Assembly: GCF_030272615.1 (NCBI RefSeq)
Contig: NC_081406.1
Coordinates: forward strand, 116,931,847-116,995,846
Reading direction: 5' to 3'
DNA length: 64,000 bases
From: Cryptomeria japonica
Taxonomy: Eukaryota > Streptophyta > Pinopsida > Cupressales > Cupressaceae
Below, piece by piece: positions 45,374 through 57,000 of this stretch. The notes beneath the pieces are model-generated. The model ran no database searches. It saw only the letters and a list, made by a program, of their open reading frames with translations, and was not told the origin of the DNA. Position 1 is the stretch's first letter, and every line of letters begins with the position of its first letter. The translations under genes and the position numbers were made by a program.

Positions 45374-46355
45374 TGTTGAAATCAGGGATCACTAAGAGGG
45401 GGGGGGGTGTGAATTAGTGATCTACTGGTTAGCAAATTTTCAAACTTATCTTTAAACCATCAGAAGCAAACACTTGAAATTAAAATGTAAAAACATAAAA
45501 CAATCAACCACAAAAGCATAACACCGGATTTTTTACATGGAAACCCAAATGGGAAAAACCACAGTGGGATTTGAACCCATAATTTTATTCCACTATGACC
45601 AGTAGCAAAACAATATTACAATATGGGAATGCATAGGCATTCAGGCACACCGCCTAGAGCTCATTGCTCAATTACAATACCCTAGAAAGCTACAACCCTT
45701 AGGGAAGGCTCACTGCCTTACAAATTAGTTACAGAGATGAATTACAGTGAATGAAATATGTAATAGCATCTATAATGCCTGGATGTGTTCCGGTTAGGTG
45801 CTAAATATACTGACTCGATCACCTTCTTTGATATGCTCTGTTCTACCCTATTCACGGTCTTAGTCAGCTACCAGATCAAGAATGCACATGTGAAATTGCA
45901 CTACAAAGGATTCTCGATCACCACTCACTCGCATACAATCGCATAATCTACCAAAAAGAGCATCCACACCAAACTTATATACCATCAATCACAAAATAGA
46001 CCATTTACCATGTCGGCCTGCTAGTGTAATGTGTAGTCTCATGTCGGCTTGACCGGATCCCAAAGGATAAATGCAGATCACCAAAACAATAATAAAATGA
46101 TGTGTTTATGTTGACCCAATCATCCCAAACATGGGTCAATGCACCACAATCATTGGAAATCTTCCAGACTAAAAATGCTTTGTTCTTCTTGAAATACAAG
46201 TTAACATGCTACTGATTTACATCCACTTCCGGTTAAGAAGAATTGTGGTTACCAGATCGAATATTCAAGAAGAGTTGCCATCAATGACAACCCTAAACCA
46301 ATAATCAGCCACCGAAAACTACCAGTAACCACTAGATGAGTGTCAATTGCCAACA
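45374..46355 (-). repeat. N1 5' LTR, 982 bp
   Basis: Plus strand TGTTGAAATCAGGG to ATTGCCAACA, followed by the target duplication CCTAC. It has a run of about ten G near 45398-45407 and the hairpin module at 45551-45583. Confidence 0.92.
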
Positions 46356-46360
46356 CCTAC

Positions 46361-48371
46361 ATTTAGATATTTCATAATTTTTGGAAGTAAATGCTATATC
46401 AAAAGAGATGAAGATTTAGGGAAGTTTGATGCTAGATGTGATGAAGAAATTTTTCTTGGTTACTCTACTAAGAGCAATGTCTACCAGTGTTATAATAAAA
46501 GATTGAGGAAGATAATTGAAAGTGCTAATGTGAAAGTTGATGAAGGTAATGAGTATCAACCTAGATGCTCTAAATATGATTCAGATGATTAGGGTGCTAG
46601 TTCAAAAAAGGAAAGAAAGTGCAGACCCAGAATCAAATTTAGGTTGTTCTGGAAAAGCCTAAGAATGAAGGAGAAGGTACAAGTGGTAGAGATCAAGAGT
46701 TTGGAAATCAAGAAAATCCTAAGACTCCTAGGCATGTGAGGTTGAATCATTTAGAGAATCAGATAATAAGAAATAAGAATAGAGGGGTATTGACCAGAAG
46801 AAGAATTGTTGAAGAATATTGCTTGATTTCTATGATTGAACCTAAAAATGTTAGTGAAGCATGCAAAGATGAAAATTGGGTTAAAGCAATGGAAGAAGAA
46901 TTGAACCAGATTGAAAAGAATAATACATGGATTCTTGTTCCCAGACCTAAGAATAAAAAGGTAATTGGAACTAAATACATCTTCTGGAATAAATTGGATG
47001 AAAAAGGTGAAGTTGTTAGGAATACAAGAAGACTTGTTTGTAAGGGTTTTTCTTAGATGGAAATAATTGATTTTGAGGAGAATTTTTCTCTAGTGGCAAG
47101 AATTGAAGATATTTGATTATTTCTTGCTTACTGCTTACAAAGATTTTAAAGTTTATCAGATGGATGTCAATTCAACTTTTCTTAATGGTGAGTTGGAAGA
47201 GGAAGTTTATATTGAGCAACTAGATGGATTTCAATTGACAGATCAAGGGGATATGGTTTGCAGGTTGAAGAAAGAACTGTATGTACTCAAGCAAGCTCCA
47301 AGAGCTTGGTATGCTAGATTGGATAAGTATTTGCTGAAGCTAGAATTCAACAAAGGCACTGCTAATAGTAATCTGTACTTTAAGATTGAGCATGATAATA
47401 TTTTAATTATTGAGGTATTTGTTGATGATATTATTTTTGGTGGAGATGATGGTTTGTGCAATAAGTTTGCTAATGAAATGCAAAATGAGTTTGAGATGTC
47501 TGTGATAGGTGAGATGAAATTTTTTTTGGGTTTGCAAATTACTCAATTGGATAAAGGCATTTTTATATCTTAGTCCAAGTATGTGAAGGAATCGTTGACG
47601 AAGTTTGGTTTAGATGATTCAAAGCCAGTTGGTACTCCTATGATGAACGGATGTAAGCTGACTAAGGATGATGATTCTCTGAAAGCAATTTAGAGTAGAT
47701 ACAGATCTATGATTGGTGGATTATTATATTTGACTCAGACTAGATTAAATATTATGAATGCTATATGTCTTGTTGCTAGATTTCAAGCTGATCCTAAGGA
47801 ATCTCATGTTGTTGATGTTAAAAGAATTTTCCGATATTTGAAAGGGATAGTTGATTTTGGTTTGTGGTATCCTAAAGATGATGACTTTACTTTGAGTGAT
47901 TTTACTGATGCTGATTGGACAAGTGATGTTGATGAAAAAAATAGTACTAGTGGTGGTGCATTTTTCTTGGGAAAGAGATTGGTTTCATGGATGAGTAAGA
48001 TGCAGAATGCTATTTATTTATCTATTGCAGTGGAAAAATACATTGTTGCTGCCAACAATTGTACTTAGGTGGTATGGATGAAGCAGATGCTAAAGGATAT
48101 CAGAGTTGTATTTGATGAGCCTATTGCTATATACTATGATAATTCAAGTGCTATCAAAATTTCTAAGAATCCAGTGTTGCATTCAAAGAATAAGCATATA
48201 TCAATCAAGTTTCATTTCTTGAGAGAAAAGGTGAATGGGAAGGAAGTCCGATTGGAGTATGTATCTACAAAGGAACAAATTGTAGATATTTTCACAAAGC
48301 CATTACCTAAAGATACTTTTGAGTATCTTAGACAAAAGCTAGGGGTGATTTCCCCTCCTGATAAGAACTAA
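46361..48371 (+). pseudogene. C3 pol relic, 3' part
   Basis: Resumes at TFRYFIIFGSKCYIKRDE exactly after the N1 target duplication. It covers the end of integrase, a linker, RT (VIGTKYIFWNKLDEKG; YVLKQAPRAWY; FVDD near 47419-47430) and RNase H (DFTDADWTSDVD) to IVDIFTKPLP and the stop at 48369. Two frameshifts (about 46600-46730 and 47060-47100) and several stops interrupt it. The TAG at 48066 is at the same codon as the TAG at 9651 in C1. Confidence 0.92.
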
Positions 48372-48710
48372 GATGCATGGATTTTCATCAGTTCGGTGGA
48401 TTTCATAGAGATATCTTGTGATATGGATTGATGAGTGGTGGCTTCTACTTAGGGGGAGTAGTCAGTGTGGTATTTTAGATGTTTGGATTTGTTAGTTTTT
48501 GATGTTCAATTGTGGGGAGAGAGAGTTCGACTAAAGCGAGAGAGAATCGTGATATGTGCCTTTAGCATTGATGTCAAAGGGGGAGAGAGAGCTATATGAA
48601 AAACTTGTGTTGAGTTGTGTGCATGATCTAAGGGGGAGCCGATTATTTTACTTATTTGCATTGATTATTTTTCACATTCATATGTTGCCATCAATACCAA
48701 AGGGGGAGAT
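48372..48710 (+). promoter_or_regulatory. C3 3' untranslated region with polypurine motifs
   Basis: Motifs AGGGGGAG at 48448-48461, 48570-48588 and 48628-48640; the tract CCAAAGGGGGAGAT at 48697-48710 abuts the LTR. Same arrangement as in C1. No gene. Confidence 0.8.
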
Positions 48711-49227
48711 TGTTCAATATTATTGAGAAGTTTGCTGAGTGATGTGTTGTTATTAATGTCAACATATTCCTATGTGTGTTCTAGTGTTGCAATCAGATTA
48801 AATGAGTTGGTTTGGATAGTGTGTTGCAGTTGAGCTATTGTGGATTAAAGGGTTTTGAGATAAGTATCTCTAGTTGATTTACCTATAGTTACAGAGGTTT
48901 GCATGGTGATTTGATTTATGAGATCAGATATTGTGGTTGTTTTTTCAGTTGTTTGGTGTTGATCAATGTTCTAGATTTTTCTCTGTATTATTCCACATTG
49001 CAATATCTTGGTTTGTGGATTTAGTAGAATGTTTGATACATTCATATGTGTCCTCAATTCAGATGGTTCATGATTTGGAGATCTGCAAGTGAATCTTTTA
49101 GTTTGACAGTCAATTTAGTTAGTGTTCTTGAGGTTTGGTATAATGATGATGAAGATTCTACTAAGTGATGATGTTACGGTTGTTGCTGTGGTAATTCATG
49201 ATTCTTGTGGATGTTTCTATATCGTGC
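48711..49227 (+). repeat. C3 3' LTR, first segment
   Basis: TGTTCAATATTATTGAGAAG onward; collinear with 19526 onward. It ends at target duplication CGTGC (49223-49227) of the solo LTR. Confidence 0.9.
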
Positions 49228-50470
49228 TGATGAATACTAAGAGGGGGGGTGAATTAGTATACCAAAAATTACTGAACTCAAACACTTTATCAGTCTAGTA
49301 GTAACCGGTATAACAGTTTAACTAACAAACCGGTTAACACAAATGCAAACCAAACAACAAGTAAGGCATTCACCCATAGAAGAACAATCACCATAACACA
49401 AGAGATTTTGATGTGGAAACCCAAATGGGAAAAACCATGGTGAGATGAAAATCAGAAGTAACTATCTGTAGAATAGTAACCAGACCGGTTAAGGTCATAC
49501 AATGTTCTTTACCAGGATAGATCCTGTTAGGAATCTCAATCTCTATTAGGAGATAAGTCTGATTAAAGACTACCTTGTGAGAGGATTTTAGATCCACAGA
49601 TGTGAATCACCTTGTTAGAGGAGTTACAAAGGCTTTTCTGGGCCTACCTAGTTAAGGGTTTCTAACTTGTCAAAGATGTGAGTAATCAACAAGTGAATGA
49701 TCTAGCAAATAGCACAGTCTACTTGGTTAGATCCATGATAGCTCATTGCTAATGCATTTCAGCATTACTTCAGTCTTCAGTAAATCCACACTCTGTTACA
49801 GCACACAAACTTGATCTTTTCTTTTAAGATCGCACATACAAGAACTCATCAACCACCACAAACCCTAACAGCTACACACACCTAAAACCCTAGACATGAT
49901 GTCCTTAAAAGGAATCTGATTTCATGTCAGTCCAATAGGATTACATTGCAAGTTCCTAGGTTCATTGTATCTAGACACATTTGGCAATGCAACACAAAAT
50001 CATCGTCAAAGTGTCGGTGGATGGTAACTCATCACAAAGGTATACCGGTTGGTAACTCATCACAGAGTATTATAGGTTTATACAACTTTATCGATTACCG
50101 GTTGGTAACTCAAAGTCATACCAGTTTAATAGATTGCTAGTTGGTAACTTAGAGTAATACCGGTTTAATAGATTACCGGTTGGTAACTGAGAGTAATACC
50201 GGTTTAACAGATTATCGATTGATAAAAATGAAGACTGGAAAAATGATAACTACCGCTTCTAGTTCCTTTGCTCCATTCTGCTTGAGATCCTCGAACCGCT
50301 TGAGGTCCTCATGCCACTTGAGATTGGTAAACACTTTCTGCAAGACACCGATAGTCTAAAGACTATAACATAATACCGGTTGAGCATAACTCATACATAC
50401 AAAAAGTGATCTCATAGCAAGTGTGTGTCCATCAATGACAATCACAACATAATCATCAAAAATGCCAACA
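49228..50470 (-). mobile_element. Solo copia-type LTR, 1,243 bp
   Basis: Plus strand TGATGAATACTAAG to AATGCCAACA, flanked by CGTGC and CATGC (one transition apart). No internal region is present, so this is most simply a solo LTR left by recombination between LTRs. It has the decayed GGGAAAAACC module (49425-49450) and a 40-bp repeat block. Minus orientation is inferred from the shared ends. Confidence 0.85.
50020..50225 (-). repeat. Degenerate 40-bp tandem repeats in solo LTR
   Basis: About five units containing GGTTGGTAACT, TAATACCGGTTTAA and AGATTACC. The ACCGGT core recurs, as it does in the tandem repeats of N2. Probably U3 repeats. Confidence 0.85.
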
Positions 50471-50475
50471 CATGC

Positions 50476-51299
50476 CGTATTCATGTTGGTGGTCCAGATT
50501 GATTGTTATGTGCATTATTGATGTTTTCTCTTGATTTGGTAGTGTTCTTCATGTTCTTGGTTGACATGATGACTGTAGCGTGTTGTAAATGTTTGAGGCA
50601 TAATTTTGGAGGTGTTTCTTGTTTGAGGTGTTGATTTAGGTCCATACTATGTCTTAGCCTATTTTGTTTTGGTCCCCATGTAATGTTGTAACATTTATGG
50701 TTATAGATTTGTAATTTGTGATGAATGCTGAGTCGACCTTGAAATATAGGTTGATGATTTGTATAAATATATATAAAATCATATGAGAGATATATCTGCG
50801 AGTGTATCCAAATGTGTGTGATTAAATAAGTGTGTGAACAAATATTTTTATTCTTCAGAAGTTTGAAGAAGTGTGGCAGAGCAAATCAGATTGTGTGTTT
50901 AACTAGAATTGTACCCAAGCATGAGGAGATGCTATTTTATCAGTTCATGATCTTTCAAATGTTTTTGTAAGACAGTGAGTTTTCCCAAGGGTTGTAGCCC
51001 TCCTTGTTATGTGTTTTGAGCAGTGAGCTCTAGATAGTATGTTTGAATACATGTGCATTCCCCATTGTAATATTTCATATACTTCTGATAGGGTATCATC
51101 TCATTGTTGGTATGTTCACACTATGGTTTTTCCCTTAGTCGGATTTTCCTTAAAAATATTGGTGTTATGTGTGTTATTGACGTGGTGTTGATTTGTGATT
51201 TTATTGTTTATTATCAAATTTAAAATTGAGTTTGAGTTGAATGAAGTTGGTGAGAAAATTGATTCACCTCCCTCTCAATTTGCTACATTGTTTCCAATA
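50476..51299 (+). repeat. C3 3' LTR, second segment
   Basis: Collinear with 20050-20264 and 36474-37094; TATAAATA at 50762-50769. It ends TTTCCAATA (decayed from CCAACA), followed by ATTCC. Confidence 0.9.
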
Positions 51300-52689
51300 A
51301 TTCCTTCTCTATATGTAGGTCCTAGCACCATAGCCTTGAATTGTGGTGATGCCTCTAGAAGTCTTATACTATGCCTTATACTTTGGAGCTATGCTTGTGA
51401 TGTGTCTTGTAGTTCGTTATGTGGTGTTTGGTTGTGTCCCTCAGTTGATAGGTGTCAACCTAGATCTAGGGTGTGTGTGGGATCTTGTGTCATCTCCTAG
51501 CATGGGGGGTGGTTCCTTATGGTTCCACATGGTCAGGTGGTTTGATCCCTTCTTCCATTGTGACGTTCTTCATTGGAAGCTCTTGTGCGTGGATATGGAT
51601 TCCTTTATCTCTTCAACTTTGGACGGATTTTAGGAGTAGATTGATGTATTATGTTACATGTGGCATTTACATTTGTAGAGTTCATGAGATAGTAGTATTT
51701 GTTCATTGAAATTATGTAATATGAGGTAAAAGGATATTGTTTTCATTTGTAATGGCAAGTAATGTATTAGGATATATTCATGATTCGTGTAATCAGACCT
51801 ATTGTTGTATTATTGTTGTAACTTGGATATTGATCATTATAGAAATAGAGCATTTGCATTTTGTAGGAAAATATGTTATTCCTTAATGTCTTGATCTCTT
51901 GAGAGGTTGTGCATTTGGTATCATATGGAATGCATGTTTATACTTAAGAGGGAATGGTCTAGGCATATGGAAGATGTTGTTAGGAATGGATTAATGATTT
52001 TATGATAATGTATGAGAAGATTGGGATTAGGAACATTTGGTTTGGTGCTCTTAAAATGAATCTAAGGGGTTAAATGACAAAAGGTTCATAATGTATGTAT
52101 TCATGGTAATTGAATAAGTAGATGTTCTCATGAGTTGTGGTATAATGTAATGAAAGAAAGCAATGTTAGAATGCATTAGATGGTGGAACTAATTATGAAG
52201 CTATGTTATTAGTGTAGTCACACAAATCTGTCCATTTTAATTAAATGAATATTTCGTATTTATTTGATTAAAAATCCACTAGCCATCAGTTAATTAAATT
52301 AATATTTAATTAATTCATCCCCAAACATTCTTCTATTAATTAAATAAATTATTCAATTTATTTTAATTAATTCGTTAAAATCAAATTCCAATCAATTAAA
52401 TAAATAAAATCAATTTATTTAATTAAAATCCCTTTTTCCTCTTTTAAATAAATTAAATAAAACATTTATTTAAATCATTATCCCCACCCCACTTGCATTT
52501 TCCTACAAATGCAACTTGCACATATTTATTGAAATAAATGAATTTTTATTTTAAATAAAATCCTATTTTCCCTCACCCACCAAATCCACTTGCAAAAATC
52601 TAATCCCCTTCTAGATTCTTCTAACCCCTTCCTAATTAGCCTAATCCATCCCCTAATTATTGTCACATTCCTAAGCAAAATGGAGTCAC

Positions 52690-52835
52690 TTCTCAAAGTC
52701 TAAAAGTCTTTGATAACCATTAAAGGCTTTCAACCTTCAACCACTTAATTCCTCAAAGTCTTTGATAACCATTGAAGGCTTCCAACTTTCAACCACTTAA
52801 TCCCAAAGTCTCCAAAAACCATTAATGGTTAACCC
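52690..52835. repeat. About 52-bp tandem duplication in G2 LTR
   Basis: Two and a half copies of a unit with TCAAAGTCTTTGATAACCAT and CAACCACTTAAT. Confidence 0.85.
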
Positions 52836-53156
52836 AAACCCTTCCACATGGTTAAAACATTTGTTTTGACTCAACCTCTACCCAACCCAAGGGTCTCATC
52901 AAGCCTTTAATGCTTTGACCATGATTATCTCTTAATCATTTGCACAAAGGTTTATCTTTGGATTAACTCCTAATCCAGTGGGTAATCCTAATTTAGGCTT
53001 GACCCTTAGCCTTTAGATAACCATGAGGTCTTCTCAGGCCTTTAATGCCTCCAACCTCTTCTTTCAACCTGCAAATTGTGCACATGGATTCCCAACTTTC
53101 AAGCTTGACCCTTGATTAAACCTTTCAATCCTGGCCATCCATTGCTCCATTTTTCC

Positions 53157-53165
53157 TATAAATAG
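53157..53165 (+). promoter_or_regulatory. TATA box in G2 5' LTR
   Basis: TATAAATAG in a locally GC-richer context, about 700 bp before the LTR end. A good match to a plant core promoter and the likely start region for G2 RNA. Confidence 0.6.
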
Positions 53166-53872
53166 AGCCCATTCCTTCATAATCCAGATCCTAAAAACTT
53201 GTATGCATCTAAGCTATAGACATTTTAGAGAGCATTTAGCATAGCATAACTAAATCTTGTCTTTTTGGTTAAAATACATCATTTTAGCATAAAATTAGCT
53301 TTTCATTTCATATTTGGAGCTATACTACAAATCTCAATCCTGCATAAGCATCCATAGTGCAAAAAGCTGCTGAGAGCTACACTATTTTGGAACTTGGAGA
53401 GGCGAGGAACAAGGGAGAAGGAACTAGGAGTATGTTAGGAGGTATTTGGAGATGCCTCATCATGTTTGCTTTGATAGTTAAATATGCTTGCATGCTTGTA
53501 GTCTCTCTTTTGGTATGCCTTTTAAGATTAGTTTTCGATTGATTAACACTAATGTTTTGTGTGTTTTTGTGTTCTTTGATCTTAGACTAACCTTGTGCCA
53601 TTTAGGAGGGCATCAATTAGTATTGATCAAGTAATGGTGTTGAGATACCTTAGGGAATGTTAATTGATGTGTTAAGTTTATTTCCACTTGCGTATTGTGC
53701 TCTTATGGTTATGCTTAAGTTGAAAATGTGCATATTGGGGTATGGATGTTTTATGTATTTGAGTATTCTAGTTGCTTATGTTGCATATAATGATGTGCTA
53801 ATTTTTTTTTTAATCTCTATTATTATGTTAGTTAGTTATATTTATCTAAGGTATTTTGGCCAACATTACATT

Positions 53873-53884
53873 TGGTATCAAAGC
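53873..53884 (+). promoter_or_regulatory. G2 primer binding site
   Basis: TGGTATCAAAGC, one G-to-A change from the initiator tRNA-Met-type TGGTATCAGAGC, right after the LTR end CATTACA. Confidence 0.85.
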
Positions 53885-54041
53885 CTATTTTCATACACTC
53901 GGTACTCTAGTTTCATATTAGCCCATTGTGGGTAGTAGCACTATAGTTGGGTTAGTGATGTGATTATCACTGCTAGTGGTTTTCTGGCATTAATTATCCG
54001 AGATTTTATCTTATAGTTCCTTTGCGTCTTGGTTAGACAAG

Positions 54042-57000
54042 ATGCTCGGTAGAGGTAGAGGTCATGGACGTGGTGGTCATATGGGTACTCAATAGAATCC
54101 TCATCTTAAGGTTTCTAAAGAGACACATCATGAGGAGCAATAGGATCAATAGGGTGGTGATGCAATTCCGTAGTTGGTTTTTGTGCTTTGGGAGCTTCTT
54201 GGTTGTTTAAGGCTGAGGCAAGAGGAGAATCAATAGGAGGAGTCTTGTCATTCTAGTCATCATGATAAAGAGGAGTATTAGGAGCAAGTAAGGGAGCATT
54301 CGCATTCGCCTCAGAGGAGAGTTGATGCAATACTTGATCAGGATGTGATTGCAACAGGTCACATGAGGGATCTTCTTAGGTCTCGTCCTGCCACTCTCGA
54401 TGGATCTAGCATTGGTATGGAGGCAAAGACTTGGCTATTGTACTTGGGTAGGTGTTTTTCTATGCACCCATATAGTAGTAACACCAAGGCTAGGTGTACA
54501 ATCATGCATCTTCATGATTTTTCTTCTACTTGGTGGCGTATGGAGGAGTAAAAGATGCATTTGAATATTGTGACAATTTCATGGGAGCTGTTTCTAAAGC
54601 TGTTTCATACCCATTCTTGTTCTATCTTTGGAGGTAGAGAAAGGCAAATGAGTTTCATGATTTGAGGCAATAGAATATGACAATTGAGTAGTATGAGCAT
54701 ATGTTTTTTTTACCTTAAGCAATATGCTAGGATTGTAGATGATGAGGCCATGTTTGTACAATATTTTGTTAGAGGTCTTAATGACTGTATCAGTGGAGGA
54801 GTCTGGGTTCTTTCTTGCCCAAGACTATGGTGATGGTTGTGGAGAAGGCATGCTTGGTTGAGGAGCACTTGAATTTTGCTTTTTGAGGTACACTTGGAGT
54901 GCAAACTATTAGTGCCCCAACTTTAGGATCAATTGTGAGAGGTGCATAGTCTCAAACATCAGGATTTTCTAGGAGTTACCCTTCATCTTTTAGAACTAGA
55001 TGTTTTCAGTGGAAGAAGAGTTCTTTGAATTAGAAATTTTCTCATAGATATAGATCACAAGGTGATAGAGAGTGTAGCAGGAGGCATGCTATTAATTTTT
55101 AGGCTTCGTAGTCAGTGCAGGTTTCTCACCAAAACTCTAATAGAGGAAGTTTTTAGCAGTCTAGTGCACCTTCAGTTAGCTGTGGCTCTAGCAGAGGCAG
55201 TTGTTTCACTTGTGGCCAGCAAGGTCATTTTACAGTGAATTATCCTTAGAGATCTACTCAGATTTCTATTCAGAGGCCAATAGCTTCAGAGCCCATAGTT
55301 GGTTAGGTAGGGAGATATCATCATGCATTTGCAGTGGTTGATAACTATCAAGCTGAGAATTAGGGTACAGTCATGGAGACGTCAGGTGAGATAGGTGATA
55401 TTTATTGCTTAGTAAATATTATTTGATTCTAATTCTTTAGATTCTTTTATATCTCCATCTTTAGTAGTGCAATATATACTTGTTGAGGCAAAGCAAGATG
55501 ATAGGTCACAGGTCAAGTTGGCTACAGGGTCTAAGGTGGTAGTGGATTCCCTTGTGCATGATTTTGTTTTGGATTTGGGAGTATGTTCTACCACAGTGGA
55601 CCTTCATGTTCTCTCTTTTGGATCCTATGGAGCTATGTTAGGCATGGATTGGTTTGAGGGTCATCAGGCTAGGATTGATTGCCGTGGTAACTGGGTGCAA
55701 TGTCTTGATGATAGTGGTAAGAATGTGGAGGTAGTAGGTGTGCAATGACCTATTTCTCTTTGCATAATTTTTGCTATGCAGTTGAAGCATTGTGTACGGA
55801 AGGGTTGTTAGTTGTTTGTAGTGAGGGTGAATGATTTGGATGAGAAAGAGTTGTGATGATCTCTTTTCTCAACACCCTATTTTTTAGGAGTTTTTAGATG
55901 TATTTCCTAGTGAGATTCCAGGTATGCCACTTAAGTGTAACATTTATTTTTGGATCAACATAGTCCTTGGAGCAGAGCCTATATCTAAGGCAACTTATCG
56001 GATGACTACATAGGAGTTGAGTGAGTTGCAGTTGCAATTGGAGGAGTTTTTGGCTAAGGTATTCATTCATCCTAGTGTTTCTCCTTGGGCATCACTTGTG
56101 TTATTCATTAATAAGAAGGATGAATCTCTTTTCTTGTAGATAGATTATCAAAAACTGAATAAGGTGATGGTGAAGAATCGTTATCCTTTGCTGAGGATTG
56201 ATGACCTCTTTGACCAGATTAAGGATGTTAAGGTCTTCTCTAAGATATACATTAAGTTAGGCTATCACCAGTTGAGGATTCATGAGGCAAATATTAATCG
56301 GGAAACATTCTATACTTGATATGGATATTATGAGTTCACAATGGTACCTTTTGGGCTTACCAATGCACCCTCAGTGTTCATGAGCTTGATGAATGGGGTA
56401 TTCAAGACTTATCTTGATAGGTTTGTTCTTATGTTCCTTGATGAAATATTGGTGTATTTGAGATTATTAGAGGAGCATGAGGAGCATATGAGGTGGGTGT
56501 TGCAGTGTCTTCGTGAGAAACAATTGTATGCCAATATGGCTAAGTGTGAGTTCTTTTAGACCATGGTTATGTATCTTCGCCATTTTATTTCAAGTGATGG
56601 TATCATAGTGGATCCCTCTAAGATTCAAGCTATTGTGGATTGGCCAACGTCTACTAATGTGGGAAAAGTTCACAACTTTATGGGCCTTGTAGGTTATTAT
56701 TGCCAATTTGTTCAGGGATTCTCAAAGATTGCTCATCCTATCACTTCTCTTTAGAGGAAAGGGAAGAAGTTCATGTGGTCAGATCAATGTTAGACAACAT
56801 TTCAAATCCTCAAGGAGTGTTTGACTAGTGCACCCATTCTAGCAGTGCTAGATCCTTTAGGTGATTTTGTGGTGTGCACATATGCTTCTTTGGAGGGTTT
56901 AGGCATAATTCTTATGAAGGATGGTCATGTGATAGCATATGAGTCACGTAAACTCAAATATCATGAGTTGAATTATCCCACTCATGATTTAGAGTTAGCA

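Larger units (their letters stand above)
39274..46355 (-). mobile_element. N1: non-autonomous LTR element with ORF-A and ORF-B, no pol
   Basis: A 7,082-bp minus-strand insertion in C3 pol with exact target duplication CCTAC (39269-39273, 46356-46360), LTRs of 977 and 982 bp, a perfect initiator-Met-type PBS and polypurine tracts. The 5.1-kb interior encodes a coiled-coil/zinc-knuckle protein (ORF-A) and a long protein (ORF-B). I find no protease, integrase or RT motif in any frame of the interior. Its LTR start (TGTTGGCGATTG or TGTTGGCAATTG), PBS and purine motifs match the C1/C3/C5 group, so movement in trans by such a copia element is the simplest reading. Confidence 0.88.
19526..51299 (+). 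mobile_element. Ty1/copia element C3, expanded to 31.8 kb by three insertions
   Basis: Both LTRs, PBS, gag-pol, polypurine tract and a slightly decayed target duplication (AATCC 19521-19525, ATTCC 51300-51304) are present. The 5' LTR was hit by T1, the pol gene by N1 and the 3' LTR by a solo LTR. Without them the element is about 7.3 kb, with LTRs of about 1,360 and 1,341 bp. The protein belongs with C1 and C5. Confidence 0.9.
51305..53870 (+). repeat. G2 5' LTR, third segment
   Basis: Sequence between C3 and the G2 PBS. It holds an AT-rich block (52200-52600), a roughly 52-bp tandem duplication (about 52690-52835), a TATA box and a T-rich end finishing CATTACA next to the PBS. The short ORFs at 51195-51709 and 53657-53935 look like chance. 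Its assignment to the G2 LTR rests on the PBS and TATA placement. Confidence 0.6.

Noticed and set aside
51195-51709. Overlapping plus-strand ORFs up to 101 residues, Cys/Trp-rich
   Set aside because: They span the C3 LTR end and the G2 LTR, have no recognisable domain and overlap in several frames, as chance ORFs do.
53357-53935. Short ORFs before the G2 PBS as a possible host gene
   Set aside because: They lie between a TATA box and the PBS, i.e. in the R-U5 part of the LTR, and have no domain.
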